Source: JAYRZB01 sp041916675
GTDB taxonomy: Bacteria; Pseudomonadota; Alphaproteobacteria; Rhizobiales; Devosiaceae
Assembly (NCBI GenBank): GCA_041916675.1
Contig: JAYRZB010000007.1
Coordinates: 1 to 64,000, forward strand
Reading direction: 5' to 3'
Length of the DNA: 64,000 nt
Shown here: one piece after another, positions 17,670 through 26,075 of the stretch
Layout: each line of letters begins with the position of its first letter
Position numbering within the stretch: position 1 is the stretch's first letter
The notes under the pieces: generated by a model
Database searches by the model: none
Told to the model about the DNA's origin: nothing
What the model saw: only the letters and a program-made list of their open reading frames with translations
Made by a program: the position numbers and the translations under genes

Positions 17670-18773
17670 TTACTGACCGGTTTTGATCCGGGTCCATGTC
17701 CGGGTCAAGAGTTCTTCGAAATCCGGGCTGTGCGCCGACATCACGAAGGATTTGGCCAGCACCTCGGCCGGCGGGTAGATGCCGGGGTTGTTGCGCACCG
17801 CTTCATCGACGAACTCGGTCGCCTTCAGGTTGGGGTTGGCGTAAAACACATAGTTGGTGATGTCCGCCACGATCTCTGGCTGCAGGATGAAGTTGATGAA
17901 CTTGTGGGCATTTTCCGGATGCGGGGCATCGGCGGGAATGGCCAGGAAGTCGATCAGGGTCGCAGCGCCCTCCTTGGGGATCAGGTAGGTGATCTCATTA
18001 CCCTGGCCCGCACTGGAGGCGGCGTCGGCGGCAATGAAGATGTCGCCCGAATAGCCCAGCGCCAGGCAGATTTCCCCGTTGCCGAGGTCATCGATATACT
18101 GGGACGAATGATAGTAGCGGATTGATGGCTTGACTGCTGCGAGCAGTGCCTCGACCTTGGCCAGATCATCGGCGTTTTCCGAATTGGGATCGAGCCCGAG
18201 ATAGTTCAGCGCAATCCCGGTCACTTCCGAGGGGCTGTCGAGCACGGCAATGCCACAGGAAGCGAGCTTTTCAGCAACTTCGGGCTTGAACAGCAGGTCC
18301 CAGGTGTCGAGCGCGGCATCGGCGCCGAGCGCTTCCTTGACCTTGGCCACATTGTAGCCGAGCCCGATGGTGTTGATCATATAGGGCACGGAATGGGCAT
18401 TGTCGGGGTCGTGCCGCGACGCAGTCGCCATCACGGCGGGATCGAGGTTCCCAAGGTTGGTCAGCTGCGCCTTGTCGAGCGGCAGCAGCAGGCCGGCCTT
18501 GACCTGGCGCTCGAGGAAATTGCCCGACGGCACAACAATATCATAGCCCGAAGACCCGGCGAGCAGCTTGGCATCGACGATCTCATTGTTGTCATAGACG
18601 TCGTAATTGACCTTGATGCCCGTCTCCGCCTCAAACTTGGCGATTGTGTCCTCGGCAATATAATCGGACCAGTTATAGACGTTGACGATATTCTCCTGGG
18701 CGGAAACCGCCACCGGCGCTGCAAAGGCAGCGGCCATCAGGGCACCAAGGGCGATATTCAGTGTCAGTTTCAT
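17670..18773 (-). CDS. Periplasmic polyamine-binding protein (PotF/PotD-like)
   Basis: A 367-residue type II periplasmic binding protein with a signal peptide ending at VSA-QE near residue 25. VYNWSDYIAEDTIAKFEAETGIKVNYDVYDNNE is the PotF/PotD N-terminal signature, with the Trp-Ser-Asp-Tyr ligand-binding segment. LALGYSGDIFIA and FINFILQPEIVADITNYVFYANPN also match the family. ATG at 18773 starts at the signal peptide. It leads the operon, and putrescine or a related polyamine is the likely ligand. Confidence 0.92.
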   Translation of the reverse strand: MKLTLNIALGALMAAAFAAPVAVSAQENIVNVYNWSDYIAEDTIAKFEAETGIKVNYDVYDNNEIVDAKLLAGSSGYDIVVPSGNFLERQVKAGLLLPLDKAQLTNLGNLDPAVMATASRHDPDNAHSVPYMINTIGLGYNVAKVKEALGADAALDTWDLLFKPEVAEKLASCGIAVLDSPSEVTGIALNYLGLDPNSENADDLAKVEALLAAVKPSIRYYHSSQYIDDLGNGEICLALGYSGDIFIAADAASSAGQGNEITYLIPKEGAATLIDFLAIPADAPHPENAHKFINFILQPEIVADITNYVFYANPNLKATEFVDEAVRNNPGIYPPAEVLAKSFVMSAHSPDFEELLTRTWTRIKTGQ

Positions 18774-19261
18774 GCCGGACAGCTCCTTGTCATCGGGGGT
18801 GTGGCTGCTTGGAAAACAGCGGTCAATATCAGAGGCAGGCAGCCCCTCTCCATTGCCCGGTGCGGGCACCGGTCAACGCTCAGGATACGGGGTCGGGAAC
18901 GGCGCTTTGCAGCGCCGGAAAGGGTTATGCCGGTGATTTGCCCCGTGTGGGGTGCATATCGGGCCGGTCCAGATACCGGTCCAACAATGGATCTAGCCAG
19001 CGAAGTACCCTTTCCAAAGTCAGGGCCCGCACGCTTGGTGTCACCGGCCCTCAAGACAGCGGCAAACTAGAGCCAAATGCTGCGGTCCACAAGGGTTTCT
19101 GCGCGGTTTGGCAGGCCGATTTTTCAACATTCGCCGCAGCTGAAATCCTTACCCCGTCAACCACTCATGCCACAATCTGGCCGGTCGCCAGTGCTAGCGG
19201 AGAATGCTAGACTTAAGGGCAGCAATTGCCCTCCGACCGCCAACACCAAGGACCATCTTCC
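18774..19261. other. Intergenic region with no gene recognised
   Basis: About 490 bp lie between the divergent potF-like and psuG genes and must hold both promoters. A GGCGCT-n-AGCGCC hairpin is near 18900-18915. Short open frames in this stretch have no family features. Confidence 0.6.
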
Positions 19262-20221
19262 GTGAGCGCCCGCAGCTATTTGTCGATCAGCCCCGAAGTC
19301 AAGAAGGCCCTCGCCGCAGGCCAGCCGGTGGTGGCGCTCGAATCCACCATCATCACCCACGGCATGCCCTATCCGCAGAACCTGACCATGGCGCATAATG
19401 TCGAGGCCGTGGTGCGCAACAACGGGGCGGTTCCGGCCACTATTGCCATCATGGATGGCCGCTTTGCCGTCGGGGTCAGCGGCGAGGATCTCGAACGGCT
19501 GGCGCTGGAGGGCGGCAAGGCTGCCAAAGCCTCGCGCCGCGATGTGGCAGCGCTGCTGGTCAAGGGCGGGCTTGCCGGCACCACGGTTGCCACCACCATG
19601 CAGGCCGCGGCCATGGCCGGCATCAGGGTCTTCGCCACTGGCGGCATCGGCGGGGTGCATCGCGGGGCCGAGGAAACCTTCGACATTTCCGCCGACCTCG
19701 AGGAATTGAGCCGGACACCGGTGGCCGTGGTCTGCGCCGGCGCCAAGTCCATTCTTGATATCGCCAAGACGCTTGAAACCCTCGAAACCAACGGCGTGCC
19801 GGTCTTGGGCTACCAGACCGAGGATTTCCCTGCCTTCTGGGCCCGGCAGAGCGGGCACAAGGTCGATCACACGGTAGCCGATGCGGCCGAAGCGGCCCGC
19901 ATCATCGCGCTGCAGTCGGCGCTTGGCATGGGCGGCATCCTGATCGCCAACCCCATTCCTGAGGCCGACGCGCTCGATGCCGGAGCCATCGAGGCGCGCA
20001 TTGCCGAGGCCATCAAAGGGGCCGAATCCGAAGGGGTGTCGCGCAAGGACCTGACCCCGTTCCTGCTCAAGCGCATCTTTGAATTGACCGGCGGCAAGTC
20101 GCTGATCGCCAATATCGCGCTGGTCGAGAACAATGCCGCCGTTGCCGCCCGGATTGCCGTCGAACTTTCAAGGATCGAGGCGGCGGCCCGCGCCGCCCAT
20201 CCACAGGTCCGGCGCGCGTGA
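19262..20221 (+). CDS. psuG: Pseudouridine-5'-phosphate glycosidase
   Basis: A 319-residue enzyme that splits pseudouridine 5'-phosphate into uracil and ribose 5-phosphate. The sequence shows PsuG family blocks: VALESTIITHGMPYPQN, VRNNGAVPATIAIMDGR, VSGEDLERLA, FATGGIGGVHRGAEETFDISADL, VVCAGAKSILDI and GFRT-like LGYQTEDFPAFW. GTG at 19262 was chosen because the family N-terminus (SARSYLSISPEV) begins there; upstream in-frame starts lack support. The stop overlaps the psuK start by four bases, forming a pseudouridine salvage operon. Confidence 0.96.
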   Translation: MSARSYLSISPEVKKALAAGQPVVALESTIITHGMPYPQNLTMAHNVEAVVRNNGAVPATIAIMDGRFAVGVSGEDLERLALEGGKAAKASRRDVAALLVKGGLAGTTVATTMQAAAMAGIRVFATGGIGGVHRGAEETFDISADLEELSRTPVAVVCAGAKSILDIAKTLETLETNGVPVLGYQTEDFPAFWARQSGHKVDHTVADAAEAARIIALQSALGMGGILIANPIPEADALDAGAIEARIAEAIKGAESEGVSRKDLTPFLLKRIFELTGGKSLIANIALVENNAAVAARIAVELSRIEAAARAAHPQVRRA

Positions 20222-21123
20222 GCCCTTCGCCCCAGCCCCACCTGCTTGTGGTGGGCGATGTGATGACCGATATCATCGTCACCCCGGAGGGCCCGATCGT
20301 TGTCGGCTCGGACCGGCGGGCGCAGATCCGCAGCCGCCCCGGCGGCTCGGGAGCCAACCAGGCAGTCTGGCTCGGTGCCATGGGCGCGCCGGTGATGTTT
20401 GCTGCCCGTGTCGGGGCCGAAGATGTCGCTCAACTGACGGCGTATTTCGCCCGTTTCGGCGTTTCGGCCCGGCTTGCCGCCGATGCGGGCCATCCATCCG
20501 GCGTCTTGGTGACGCTGGTCGATCCCGGTGGCGAGCGCAGCTTCCTCACCGATCGTGGCGCCAATCTCAACCTCTCGCCTGCCGACCTGCCCGAAACCAT
20601 GCTCGATGGCGCGGCCGGCCTGGTGCTCTCGGGCTATTCCTATTTCGCCCCCGGCCCACGCGAGGCGGTCATGGCGCTTTCCCGCCTGGCGCTGGCGCGC
20701 GGGCTTGGGGTGCATATCGATCCGGCATCGGTTGGGTTTCTCCATGAGGTCGGCACAGCCCAATTTCTCGAATGGACCAGCGGCGCCACCACCATCTTTG
20801 CCAATGCCGATGAGGCGCTGGCCTTGACCGGTCACACCGGGCTTGAGGCGCAGATGCGGGCGCTGGGGCAGGTCTATGACCGGGTCATCATCAAGCGTGG
20901 CGCCGAGGGGGCGGCCCTGGGGGACCGCGAGGGCGTGGCCCATTGCCTGCCCGCGCTCAAGGTTTTGGCGGTCGATTCAACCGGGGCGGGTGATGCTTTC
21001 GCGGCGGCTTTCCTTGCCGCCGAACTCAACGGCGCAGTGGCGCTCGACTGCCTTGCCGCCGGTATTGCCGCCGGGGCCGAGGCGGTGCAGAAGGTGGGTG
21101 GACAACCCGATCCGCGCCCATGA
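20218..21123 (+). CDS. psuK: PfkB-family carbohydrate kinase, probable pseudouridine kinase
   Basis: A 301-residue ribokinase-fold kinase. The N-terminal signature RPGGSGANQAVWLGAMG is at residues 40-56 and the C-terminal signature DSTGAGDAFAAAFLA near 252-266 includes the catalytic Asp. Next to psuG and translationally coupled to it (GTGA overlap), it most likely phosphorylates pseudouridine to supply the PsuG substrate. A generic nucleoside or sugar kinase cannot be ruled out by sequence alone. Confidence 0.87.
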   Translation: MSPSPQPHLLVVGDVMTDIIVTPEGPIVVGSDRRAQIRSRPGGSGANQAVWLGAMGAPVMFAARVGAEDVAQLTAYFARFGVSARLAADAGHPSGVLVTLVDPGGERSFLTDRGANLNLSPADLPETMLDGAAGLVLSGYSYFAPGPREAVMALSRLALARGLGVHIDPASVGFLHEVGTAQFLEWTSGATTIFANADEALALTGHTGLEAQMRALGQVYDRVIIKRGAEGAALGDREGVAHCLPALKVLAVDSTGAGDAFAAAFLAAELNGAVALDCLAAGIAAGAEAVQKVGGQPDPRP

Positions 21124-21458
21124 TCCCACAAGTGCTATTGTTCGTTCTCGCCGTCGCGACGCTTTCCAATCCCTCGCCTTATGCGGGGCTCTCGAAAGTC
21201 AGCGCCCAGGCGCTCTTGCTCGATGTCACCATCGCGGTGGAATCGCGCCCGATCTGCCCCGAAGTCGCGGCGCTCAACGATGACCCCAAGCGATTTGAAT
21301 CTGCCGCGCTCGACCTGCAGGCGCATCTGGGGCTTTCGGTCCACCACTATTCGAGCCTTTACCAGATTCCGGTTCGGGTCAAAGCCTTCGATGACCTGTC
21401 GCGCTTCTGCGCCGATGCCCTAGCCGCCAGGGCCGAAACGCTGGCCCGCATCCCCTGA
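21120..21458 (+). CDS. Hypothetical small exported protein
   Basis: 112 residues. The N-terminal ~20 residues are hydrophobic (IPQVLLFVLAVATLS) and could be a signal peptide or anchor; the rest is soluble with no family I recognise. It overlaps the psuK stop by four bases (ATGA), so it is probably the third cistron of the psuGK operon. It ends three bases before the convergent ACT-domain gene stop. Confidence 0.6.
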   Translation: MIPQVLLFVLAVATLSNPSPYAGLSKVSAQALLLDVTIAVESRPICPEVAALNDDPKRFESAALDLQAHLGLSVHHYSSLYQIPVRVKAFDDLSRFCADALAARAETLARIP

Positions 21459-21461
21459 ACT

Positions 21462-21842
21462 CTAGTGCACGACGGTATAGCCATCTGCCCGCAGCGCCGT
21501 AACGGCCTCATCGAGCCGGTCGCGCCGCAGCAGCACATAGTCGGTATCAAAGGTTGAAAGCACGAGCACGCTGATCTGGCAGCGCGCCATCACCGCCGTC
21601 AGTTTCGCCGCGATCCCGACGAGGGAAAAATCCAGCACGCCATCAACCTTGAGCGCCACGAACCCGGTCTCCACCGTCAGCCCCTGCGGCACGAGTGCAC
21701 TTTCACAGATCAGCGAAACTTCTTCGCCGGTCACCGCATAATTGAGAAAGCCCGAGCCCAGCGCCCAGCCGGGCAGTCCGGGGGCATCGAGCTTGCACGC
21801 GCTCAGCGTCCAGGGCATCACGCGCAGGGTCAGGGCAGTCAT
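21462..21842 (-). CDS. ACT-domain protein
   Basis: A 126-residue protein with two ACT-like halves. The second (about 60-120) contains GVLDFSLVGIAAKLTAVMARCQISVLVLSTFDTDYVLLR, which matches the ACT/CASTOR-type amino-acid-binding fold. Such small stand-alone proteins are presumed ligand sensors; the ligand is unknown. It is the last host gene on the left of the mobile element, and the attL-like repeat lies 29 bases upstream of its ATG. Confidence 0.75.
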   Translation of the reverse strand: MTALTLRVMPWTLSACKLDAPGLPGWALGSGFLNYAVTGEEVSLICESALVPQGLTVETGFVALKVDGVLDFSLVGIAAKLTAVMARCQISVLVLSTFDTDYVLLRRDRLDEAVTALRADGYTVVH

Positions 21843-21870
21843 CGCGGGTTTCCTGGAATGTCAGCCGGAA

Positions 21871-21882
21871 TGGTGGAGCTGA
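21871..21882. repeat. Left attachment site (attL) core
   Basis: TGGTGGAGCTGA at this position is identical to 57586-57597, where it forms the CCA end and acceptor strand of tRNA-Ala. Left of it is host sequence (the ACT-domain gene) and right of it is element sequence. A short identity of this size is normal for serine integrases. Confidence 0.7.
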
Positions 21883-21904
21883 AAGGCAGCCACCTTAACT
21901 TGCT

Positions 21905-21977
21905 CTTCGAGGCGAAGGGCATCCGGATGATGAGGGCCCCTCGACTACGCCTTGAGTAGCGGGCGGGTTTTGCCCGC
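21905..21977. other. Candidate origin of transfer (oriT), hairpin-rich
   Basis: Five inverted repeats lie in 73 bases just upstream of the mobC-like gene: CTTCG-agg-CGAAG (21905-21917), CATCCGGATG (21920-21929), GAGGG-c-CCCTC (21932-21942), CTAC-n7-GTAG (21945-21959) and GCGGGC-n7-GCCCGC (21959-21977). Dense short hairpins next to mobC and relaxase genes are typical of oriT. No nick site consensus was identified. Confidence 0.45.
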
Positions 21978-22404
21978 ACTTGCCGGGGATTTTGCCAGCG
22001 CTGCCGCAACCCCCGGAGGCTCAGGAAAGTCTTCGGCAAGGCGGCGGTGCTCACCCTTCAGCCTGCGCCTGAGCGCCGAAGAACGCGCGCGCCTGGAGCG
22101 TGAGGCGGCTGGCGCGCCTCTGGGGCGCTATATCAAAGCAAAAGTGCTAACCGGTGCGCCTCTTCGGGCGCGGCGAACAGGCCTCGCGGTTCAGGATCGG
22201 GAAGCGCTGGGACAGGCGCTCGCCCTGTTAGGTCGCTCGCGCCTGACCAGCAATCTCAACCAGATCGCCCATGCGGTGAATATCGGATCGCTGCCGATCA
22301 CGCCCGAAACAGAAGACGAACTCTACGCCGCCCTGCGCGATGTTCGTTCGATTCGGACGCTGATGCTGACCGCATTGGGTCTTCAGCCGGAGGGCGGCTC
22401 ATGA
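21952..22404 (+). CDS. MobC-like relaxosome accessory protein
   Basis: Up to 150 residues. PFSLRLSAEERARLEREAAGAPLGRYIKAKVL (about 34-66) is a ribbon-helix-helix region typical of MobC-type plasmid mobilization proteins, followed by a helical part with ALALLGRSRLTSNLNQIAHAVNIGSLP, the classic MobC core. These proteins bind oriT and help the relaxase melt the nick site. The start is uncertain: the frame offers only TTG codons (21952 or 21970), both inside the hairpin region, and no good ribosome binding site is seen. It overlaps the relaxase start by four bases. Confidence 0.85.
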   Translation: MSSGRVLPALAGDFASAAATPGGSGKSSARRRCSPFSLRLSAEERARLEREAAGAPLGRYIKAKVLTGAPLRARRTGLAVQDREALGQALALLGRSRLTSNLNQIAHAVNIGSLPITPETEDELYAALRDVRSIRTLMLTALGLQPEGGS

Positions 22405-23687
22405 TCCTCAAAGGCTCCCAACGCGGCGGCGGGCAGGATTTGGCGGTCCACCTGATGCGGCTCGATGACAACGAGCATATCGACATTCACGAATTGCGCG
22501 GCTTTGCCGGCGAGACACTTAAGGAGGCTTTCAAGGAGGCCAAGGCGGTCAGCCGAGCGACGAAATGTCAGCAATACCTTTTCTCGCTGAGCCTAAGCCC
22601 GCCAGTCGACCAGAGCGTTCCTGTCGAGATTTTTTCAGCAGCTATCGAGCGGATCGAAGCCAGTCTCGGCCTCGACGGGCAGCCGAGAGCTATCGTCTTC
22701 CATGAAAAGGAAGGCCGCCGTCACGCACATTGTGTCTGGTCGCGCATCGATGCTGAGACGATGACCGCCCGACCCATGTCCTTCTTCAAATCCAAGCTCA
22801 TGGCAGTGTCACGTGAACTCTATCTCTCCAATGGCTGGGAACTACCTAAGGGCCTGCAAAACGCGGCGGAAAAGAACCCTACAAACTTCACACTCGCCGA
22901 GTGGCAACAGGCGAAACGGCAGGCCATGGACCCCCGCTGGCTGAAGCAGACGCTCCAGTTGTGCTGGCAGCGTTCTGACGGCAGCCGGGCCTTCGAGCGC
23001 GCTCTTGAGGAACGAGGTTTCCTGCTTGCCCGCGGGGACAAGGGCCGATTCGTCGTCCTCGATCATCACGGTGAAATCTGGTCACTTCCACGCGTCCTCG
23101 ACCTCAAGACGAAGGACCTGCGTGCTCGTCTGGGCAATGGGGAGCATTTGCGCAGTGTTGGTGACGCGCAGCGCCAGATCGGCGAACGGATGACACCAGC
23201 GATCCGCCGCCATGTAGCAGAAGCCCGCCAGATCTTCGCGAAACGGTCCAGCGAGTTGCAGAGAGACCGTGCCGAGATGACACAGCTTCATCGCGATGCA
23301 CGCTCGCAACTTAGCGAACGACAGAAAAACGAGTGGGAAAGCGAAACGTTGGAGCGCGCCAATCGACTCCCCAAAGGGCTTCGGGGCCTCTGGCACCGCC
23401 TCACGGGACGCTACCAGAAGATCAGGGCTGCCAACGAAGCGGAGGCGCTTGCCACACGGCAACGCCATGAGCGCGAGCGGCAGTCTCTGATTGATCGGCA
23501 ATTAGGACAGCGCCAGATCCTCCAGGCCGAGGTCACACAGTTGCGTCGCGACCAAGCGCAGAAGCTTCTGGAACTGCGCAAGGACATCGGTCGGTATGCT
23601 CGCTATGGTGCGACCCATCTTTGGCCCACGCGCTCGACTAGGAGGCAGCGGTCGCGGCACAATGATCATGGGCTCGATTTAGGGTAG
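22401..23687 (+). CDS. Relaxase / mobilization nuclease
   Basis: A 428-residue protein. The first ~200 residues match the relaxase/mobilisation nuclease domain: ILKGSQRGGGQDLAVHLM at the start and HEKEGRRHAHCVWSRID near residues 100-116, which carries the His-Ala-His metal motif. The C-terminal half is helical and highly charged, probably a coiled coil, and ends in RSRHNDHGLDLG. It should nick oriT and pilot the strand through a type IV channel supplied by a helper. ATG overlaps the mobC stop, so the two are co-translated. Confidence 0.88.
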   Translation: MILKGSQRGGGQDLAVHLMRLDDNEHIDIHELRGFAGETLKEAFKEAKAVSRATKCQQYLFSLSLSPPVDQSVPVEIFSAAIERIEASLGLDGQPRAIVFHEKEGRRHAHCVWSRIDAETMTARPMSFFKSKLMAVSRELYLSNGWELPKGLQNAAEKNPTNFTLAEWQQAKRQAMDPRWLKQTLQLCWQRSDGSRAFERALEERGFLLARGDKGRFVVLDHHGEIWSLPRVLDLKTKDLRARLGNGEHLRSVGDAQRQIGERMTPAIRRHVAEARQIFAKRSSELQRDRAEMTQLHRDARSQLSERQKNEWESETLERANRLPKGLRGLWHRLTGRYQKIRAANEAEALATRQRHERERQSLIDRQLGQRQILQAEVTQLRRDQAQKLLELRKDIGRYARYGATHLWPTRSTRRQRSRHNDHGLDLG

Positions 23688-23702
23688 GAGGGGAGAAGGG
23701 TC

Positions 23703-24803
23703 ATGGCTCAGAAGCCCGACCTCGCCGGCATTTACATCACAGACGACTATGTTGACGTAGTACTCGGGCGGGACATCGCAGTAGACCAGCGCAAGCTGAG
23801 CATCTCCGAGTTGCGCCTTGAGATTGATACCAACCAAAACCAGCGCGCTTTTCCATTCGCTTCCTATGGCAATGTTGAGCGAGCATTTGCTGCCGTCGGT
23901 GACTGGATTGCAGAGCGCACCCCTCAGTTGAGGTCTATCGGAATAGGCTGCGCTGGGCCATTCGAGAAGGTGCGACGAGAGGATAAGGGGCATCCTCAAT
24001 ACGGGACCGTTTCCGCAACGTCGCATGGACTTCTGGCATATCGAAACGTCCCCGATCTCGTGCGGTCCGGATTGAGAATGCCGGAGAGTCCGGAGATAAC
24101 GATAGAGACAGATGTGGGCCTTGCCGCGAACGGCTACGTCTACAATCGCACACGCGTCTCCCAAGACGCGAGCATTGGCGACCAAGTCGTGGTCTTCGTG
24201 AAGGCTAGCTTTGGCATTGGCGGAGCGTTTGTCCGGGCGTCCACGCCGTGGCACGGTCGGCTCCACCCTGAAATGGGACAGTGCAACGTTCCCCGCTGGC
24301 CCGATCCGACGGGTGTCGAGACTAGCTGGCGCTTCAAAAAGGCGATGAATGGAGATTCGGTCGAGGGCCTGGCGTCAGTAGGGGCAATCGAGGCGCGGTA
24401 CGCCCCGCTGACATTTCAGGAACTCGCCGTGATGCCGGAGCACGAGGCTTGGGAACGCGAAGCCTGGTATCTGGCGCAATTGGCATGGACCATCACCTGC
24501 ACAGTCAGTCCCCACCAGATCGTCCTGGGTGGGCGGATCATTGGCGTGCCCGGCCTTATCGAGAAAGTCAGAACCCGATTTGAGCAGGACATAGCCGGAC
24601 GACCGTCTTTCCCCTATTATTCAGACCACGAGCACATTGAGGACTACTTGGTAGCCAGCCTTGCCGCTGGGGCTGGGGAGGTCCGGCTGAACCGTCCCGG
24701 AATCGTTGGAGCGCTTTGCCTAGCGGCAATGGAGGACCAGCCATCCGGGATAGCGTTGTTTCAGAGCAAAGATGAAAAAAGCAAATCTGCCTCATTCCGA
24801 TAG
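23703..24803 (+). CDS. Degenerate ROK-family (fructokinase-like) protein
   Basis: A 366-residue protein with the outline of a bacterial ROK fructokinase: GIGCAGPFE (79-87), ETDVGLAANGY (135-145) with the catalytic-type Asp, VKASFGIGGAFV (167-178), HPEMG (188-192), SVEGLASVGAIEARY (219-233) and IVLGGRIIG. The N-terminal phosphate loop, normally GGTK-like, is replaced by GIYITDDYVDVV, and the zinc-binding Cys/His cluster before EGLAS is missing. It may be a pseudokinase or sugar-sensing protein. It lies 15 bases after the relaxase gene, within the mobilization operon. Confidence 0.75.
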   Translation: MAQKPDLAGIYITDDYVDVVLGRDIAVDQRKLSISELRLEIDTNQNQRAFPFASYGNVERAFAAVGDWIAERTPQLRSIGIGCAGPFEKVRREDKGHPQYGTVSATSHGLLAYRNVPDLVRSGLRMPESPEITIETDVGLAANGYVYNRTRVSQDASIGDQVVVFVKASFGIGGAFVRASTPWHGRLHPEMGQCNVPRWPDPTGVETSWRFKKAMNGDSVEGLASVGAIEARYAPLTFQELAVMPEHEAWEREAWYLAQLAWTITCTVSPHQIVLGGRIIGVPGLIEKVRTRFEQDIAGRPSFPYYSDHEHIEDYLVASLAAGAGEVRLNRPGIVGALCLAAMEDQPSGIALFQSKDEKSKSASFR

Positions 24804-25311
24804 AAATTTGACAAACAAAGTCAGAATACAGGAGAATGATCCTGTATCGGAGAAAGCACATCTGGAGCGGACTAAACCGCTCGATGATGCTCGTTTACTG
24901 GTGTCGTCTGAAAATTGGGAAGAGAACCGGCTCAGAAATAATCCCGCCTTCGTGGAATTCGCGAACGCGAACCAATGGGATACTCGGCGCGACCGCGGAT
25001 TCGCATGGAAGACTGACGTGTTTGACTACATCGAAACCGTCTACGCGCCTTGGCGCGGAAATGGCCTCCTCCAGTCAGACATCAAAGCCGTCGATCCCAA
25101 ACTTTACGCACAACTCCACAAACAGCTCAGCGCTATTGATGATCCTGGTGAAAGGGCTGCCATCGTCGAGCGACTCCAGTTGCCGAAAGAAAACAGTGAA
25201 GACGCATTGCGCATGTTGGTGAGCGATCCGGTGGAGCGTGCAGAAATCTCGATTGTTCGTCGTCGTGAGCGAGAGCGGGTTGCAAAGTACCGGGCTGGCC
25301 TTGCGCCGTAA
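24772..25311 (+). CDS. Hypothetical protein of the mobilization operon
   Basis: 179 residues, hydrophilic and predicted mostly helical, with a charged C-terminus (RRRERERVAKYRAG). No family recognised. ATG at 24772 gives a 32-base overlap with the ROK-like gene. A later start is possible because the first ~40 residues are low in conservation signals. The internal segment NNPAFVEFANANQWDTRRDRG looks like a folded domain. It is the last gene before a non-coding gap. Confidence 0.6.
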   Translation: MKKANLPHSDRNLTNKVRIQENDPVSEKAHLERTKPLDDARLLVSSENWEENRLRNNPAFVEFANANQWDTRRDRGFAWKTDVFDYIETVYAPWRGNGLLQSDIKAVDPKLYAQLHKQLSAIDDPGERAAIVERLQLPKENSEDALRMLVSDPVERAEISIVRRRERERVAKYRAGLAP

Positions 25312-25408
25312 AAGAAACATGTACGTACGCATTGACTTTGTGACTGGCTGATACCAAGTTTCTCCTATGTCGCCCATCTGAGGCGGCACAAAAGAGGAGA
25401 ACCTTCCA

Positions 25409-25546
25409 ATGTCCAACACCCTCAGGGATCGCAACGGCGTTCCCTACCAATCCCCCGACGGGAAGCCTGCCACGAATGGCACCAATGTAAGGACGGGCGG
25501 TGGCGGTACGGGCACTATGATCGGCGGTAAGATCGTCAAGAAGTGA
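25409..25546 (+). CDS. 45-residue Gly/Lys-rich small protein
   Basis: ATG at 25409 follows GAGGAG with good spacing and opens 45 codons to TGA at 25546. The sequence starts MSNTLRDRNGVPYQSPDG and ends in a glycine-rich GGGGTGTMIGGKIVKK. There is no signal peptide and no family I know. A strong palindrome follows eight bases after the stop. Good ribosome binding site, sensible length and tight terminator-like structure support a real gene. Confidence 0.6.
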   Translation: MSNTLRDRNGVPYQSPDGKPATNGTNVRTGGGGTGTMIGGKIVKK

Positions 25547-25554
25547 CAGCAACG

Positions 25555-25574
25555 GGGCGGCCCATGGGCCGCCC
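25555..25574 (+). terminator. Perfect 20-bp palindrome after small protein gene
   Basis: GGGCGGCCCATGGGCCGCCC is a perfect palindrome beginning eight bases after the stop and followed by TTATTC. It can act as a terminator or stabilising hairpin between the small gene and the membrane protein gene. Confidence 0.5.
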
Positions 25575-25605
25575 TTATTCGTTCAGCCCCCTTCAGGAAA
25601 TTATC

Positions 25606-26070
25606 ATGCTCAAGCTCAATCCAACTCCGCACCAAGCGGAGAACGTTACCCCTTTGCGAATGGGAACTCCCGGACCGGTCGATCCAGTCTCGCTGCTTGC
25701 GAAGGCTGCCCCGCCAGCCAAGAAGAAATGGCTTTCCCCCAAGGTCATGCTGATTGCCGCTGGCGGCTTGCTCGCCGCGCAACTGATCCTTCCTTATTCG
25801 CTTAAGCCCGCCGTTCTGGCCGGCGAGGTCGTTGCGAGTTTCAGCGGGCAGATCATGGCTGAAAGCGCCCGGCAGCAACTCTACGTCGCCGAGCAGCAGG
25901 AAATTGCCAAGCGTATCGGCGAACAGGAAGCGGAGCGCGCAACCTGGCATGGCAACTGCGCTCTTCTGGGCATCATCGGCGCGTGGACTTTGCAGGAAGA
26001 ATGCAAGTCGGCGGTCGATCAGAAGTTCGAAGCCGGTGCCAACCGTGCCCGCAACTCCCGGCTCTGGTGA
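25606..26070 (+). CDS. Membrane-anchored protein of the mobilization operon
   Basis: A 154-residue protein with a proline-rich cytoplasmic N-terminus, one or two hydrophobic segments (about 48-80, PKVMLIAAGGLLAAQLILPYSL then AVLAGEVVASFSG), and a charged helical C-terminus with two cysteines. ATG at 25606 follows AGGAAA; the longer frame would start inside the upstream palindrome. Function unknown. It is transcribed with the coupling-protein gene, which itself lacks an N-terminal membrane segment, so a membrane-docking role is possible. Confidence 0.65.
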   Translation: MLKLNPTPHQAENVTPLRMGTPGPVDPVSLLAKAAPPAKKKWLSPKVMLIAAGGLLAAQLILPYSLKPAVLAGEVVASFSGQIMAESARQQLYVAEQQEIAKRIGEQEAERATWHGNCALLGIIGAWTLQEECKSAVDQKFEAGANRARNSRLW

Positions 26071-26075
26071 CATGC

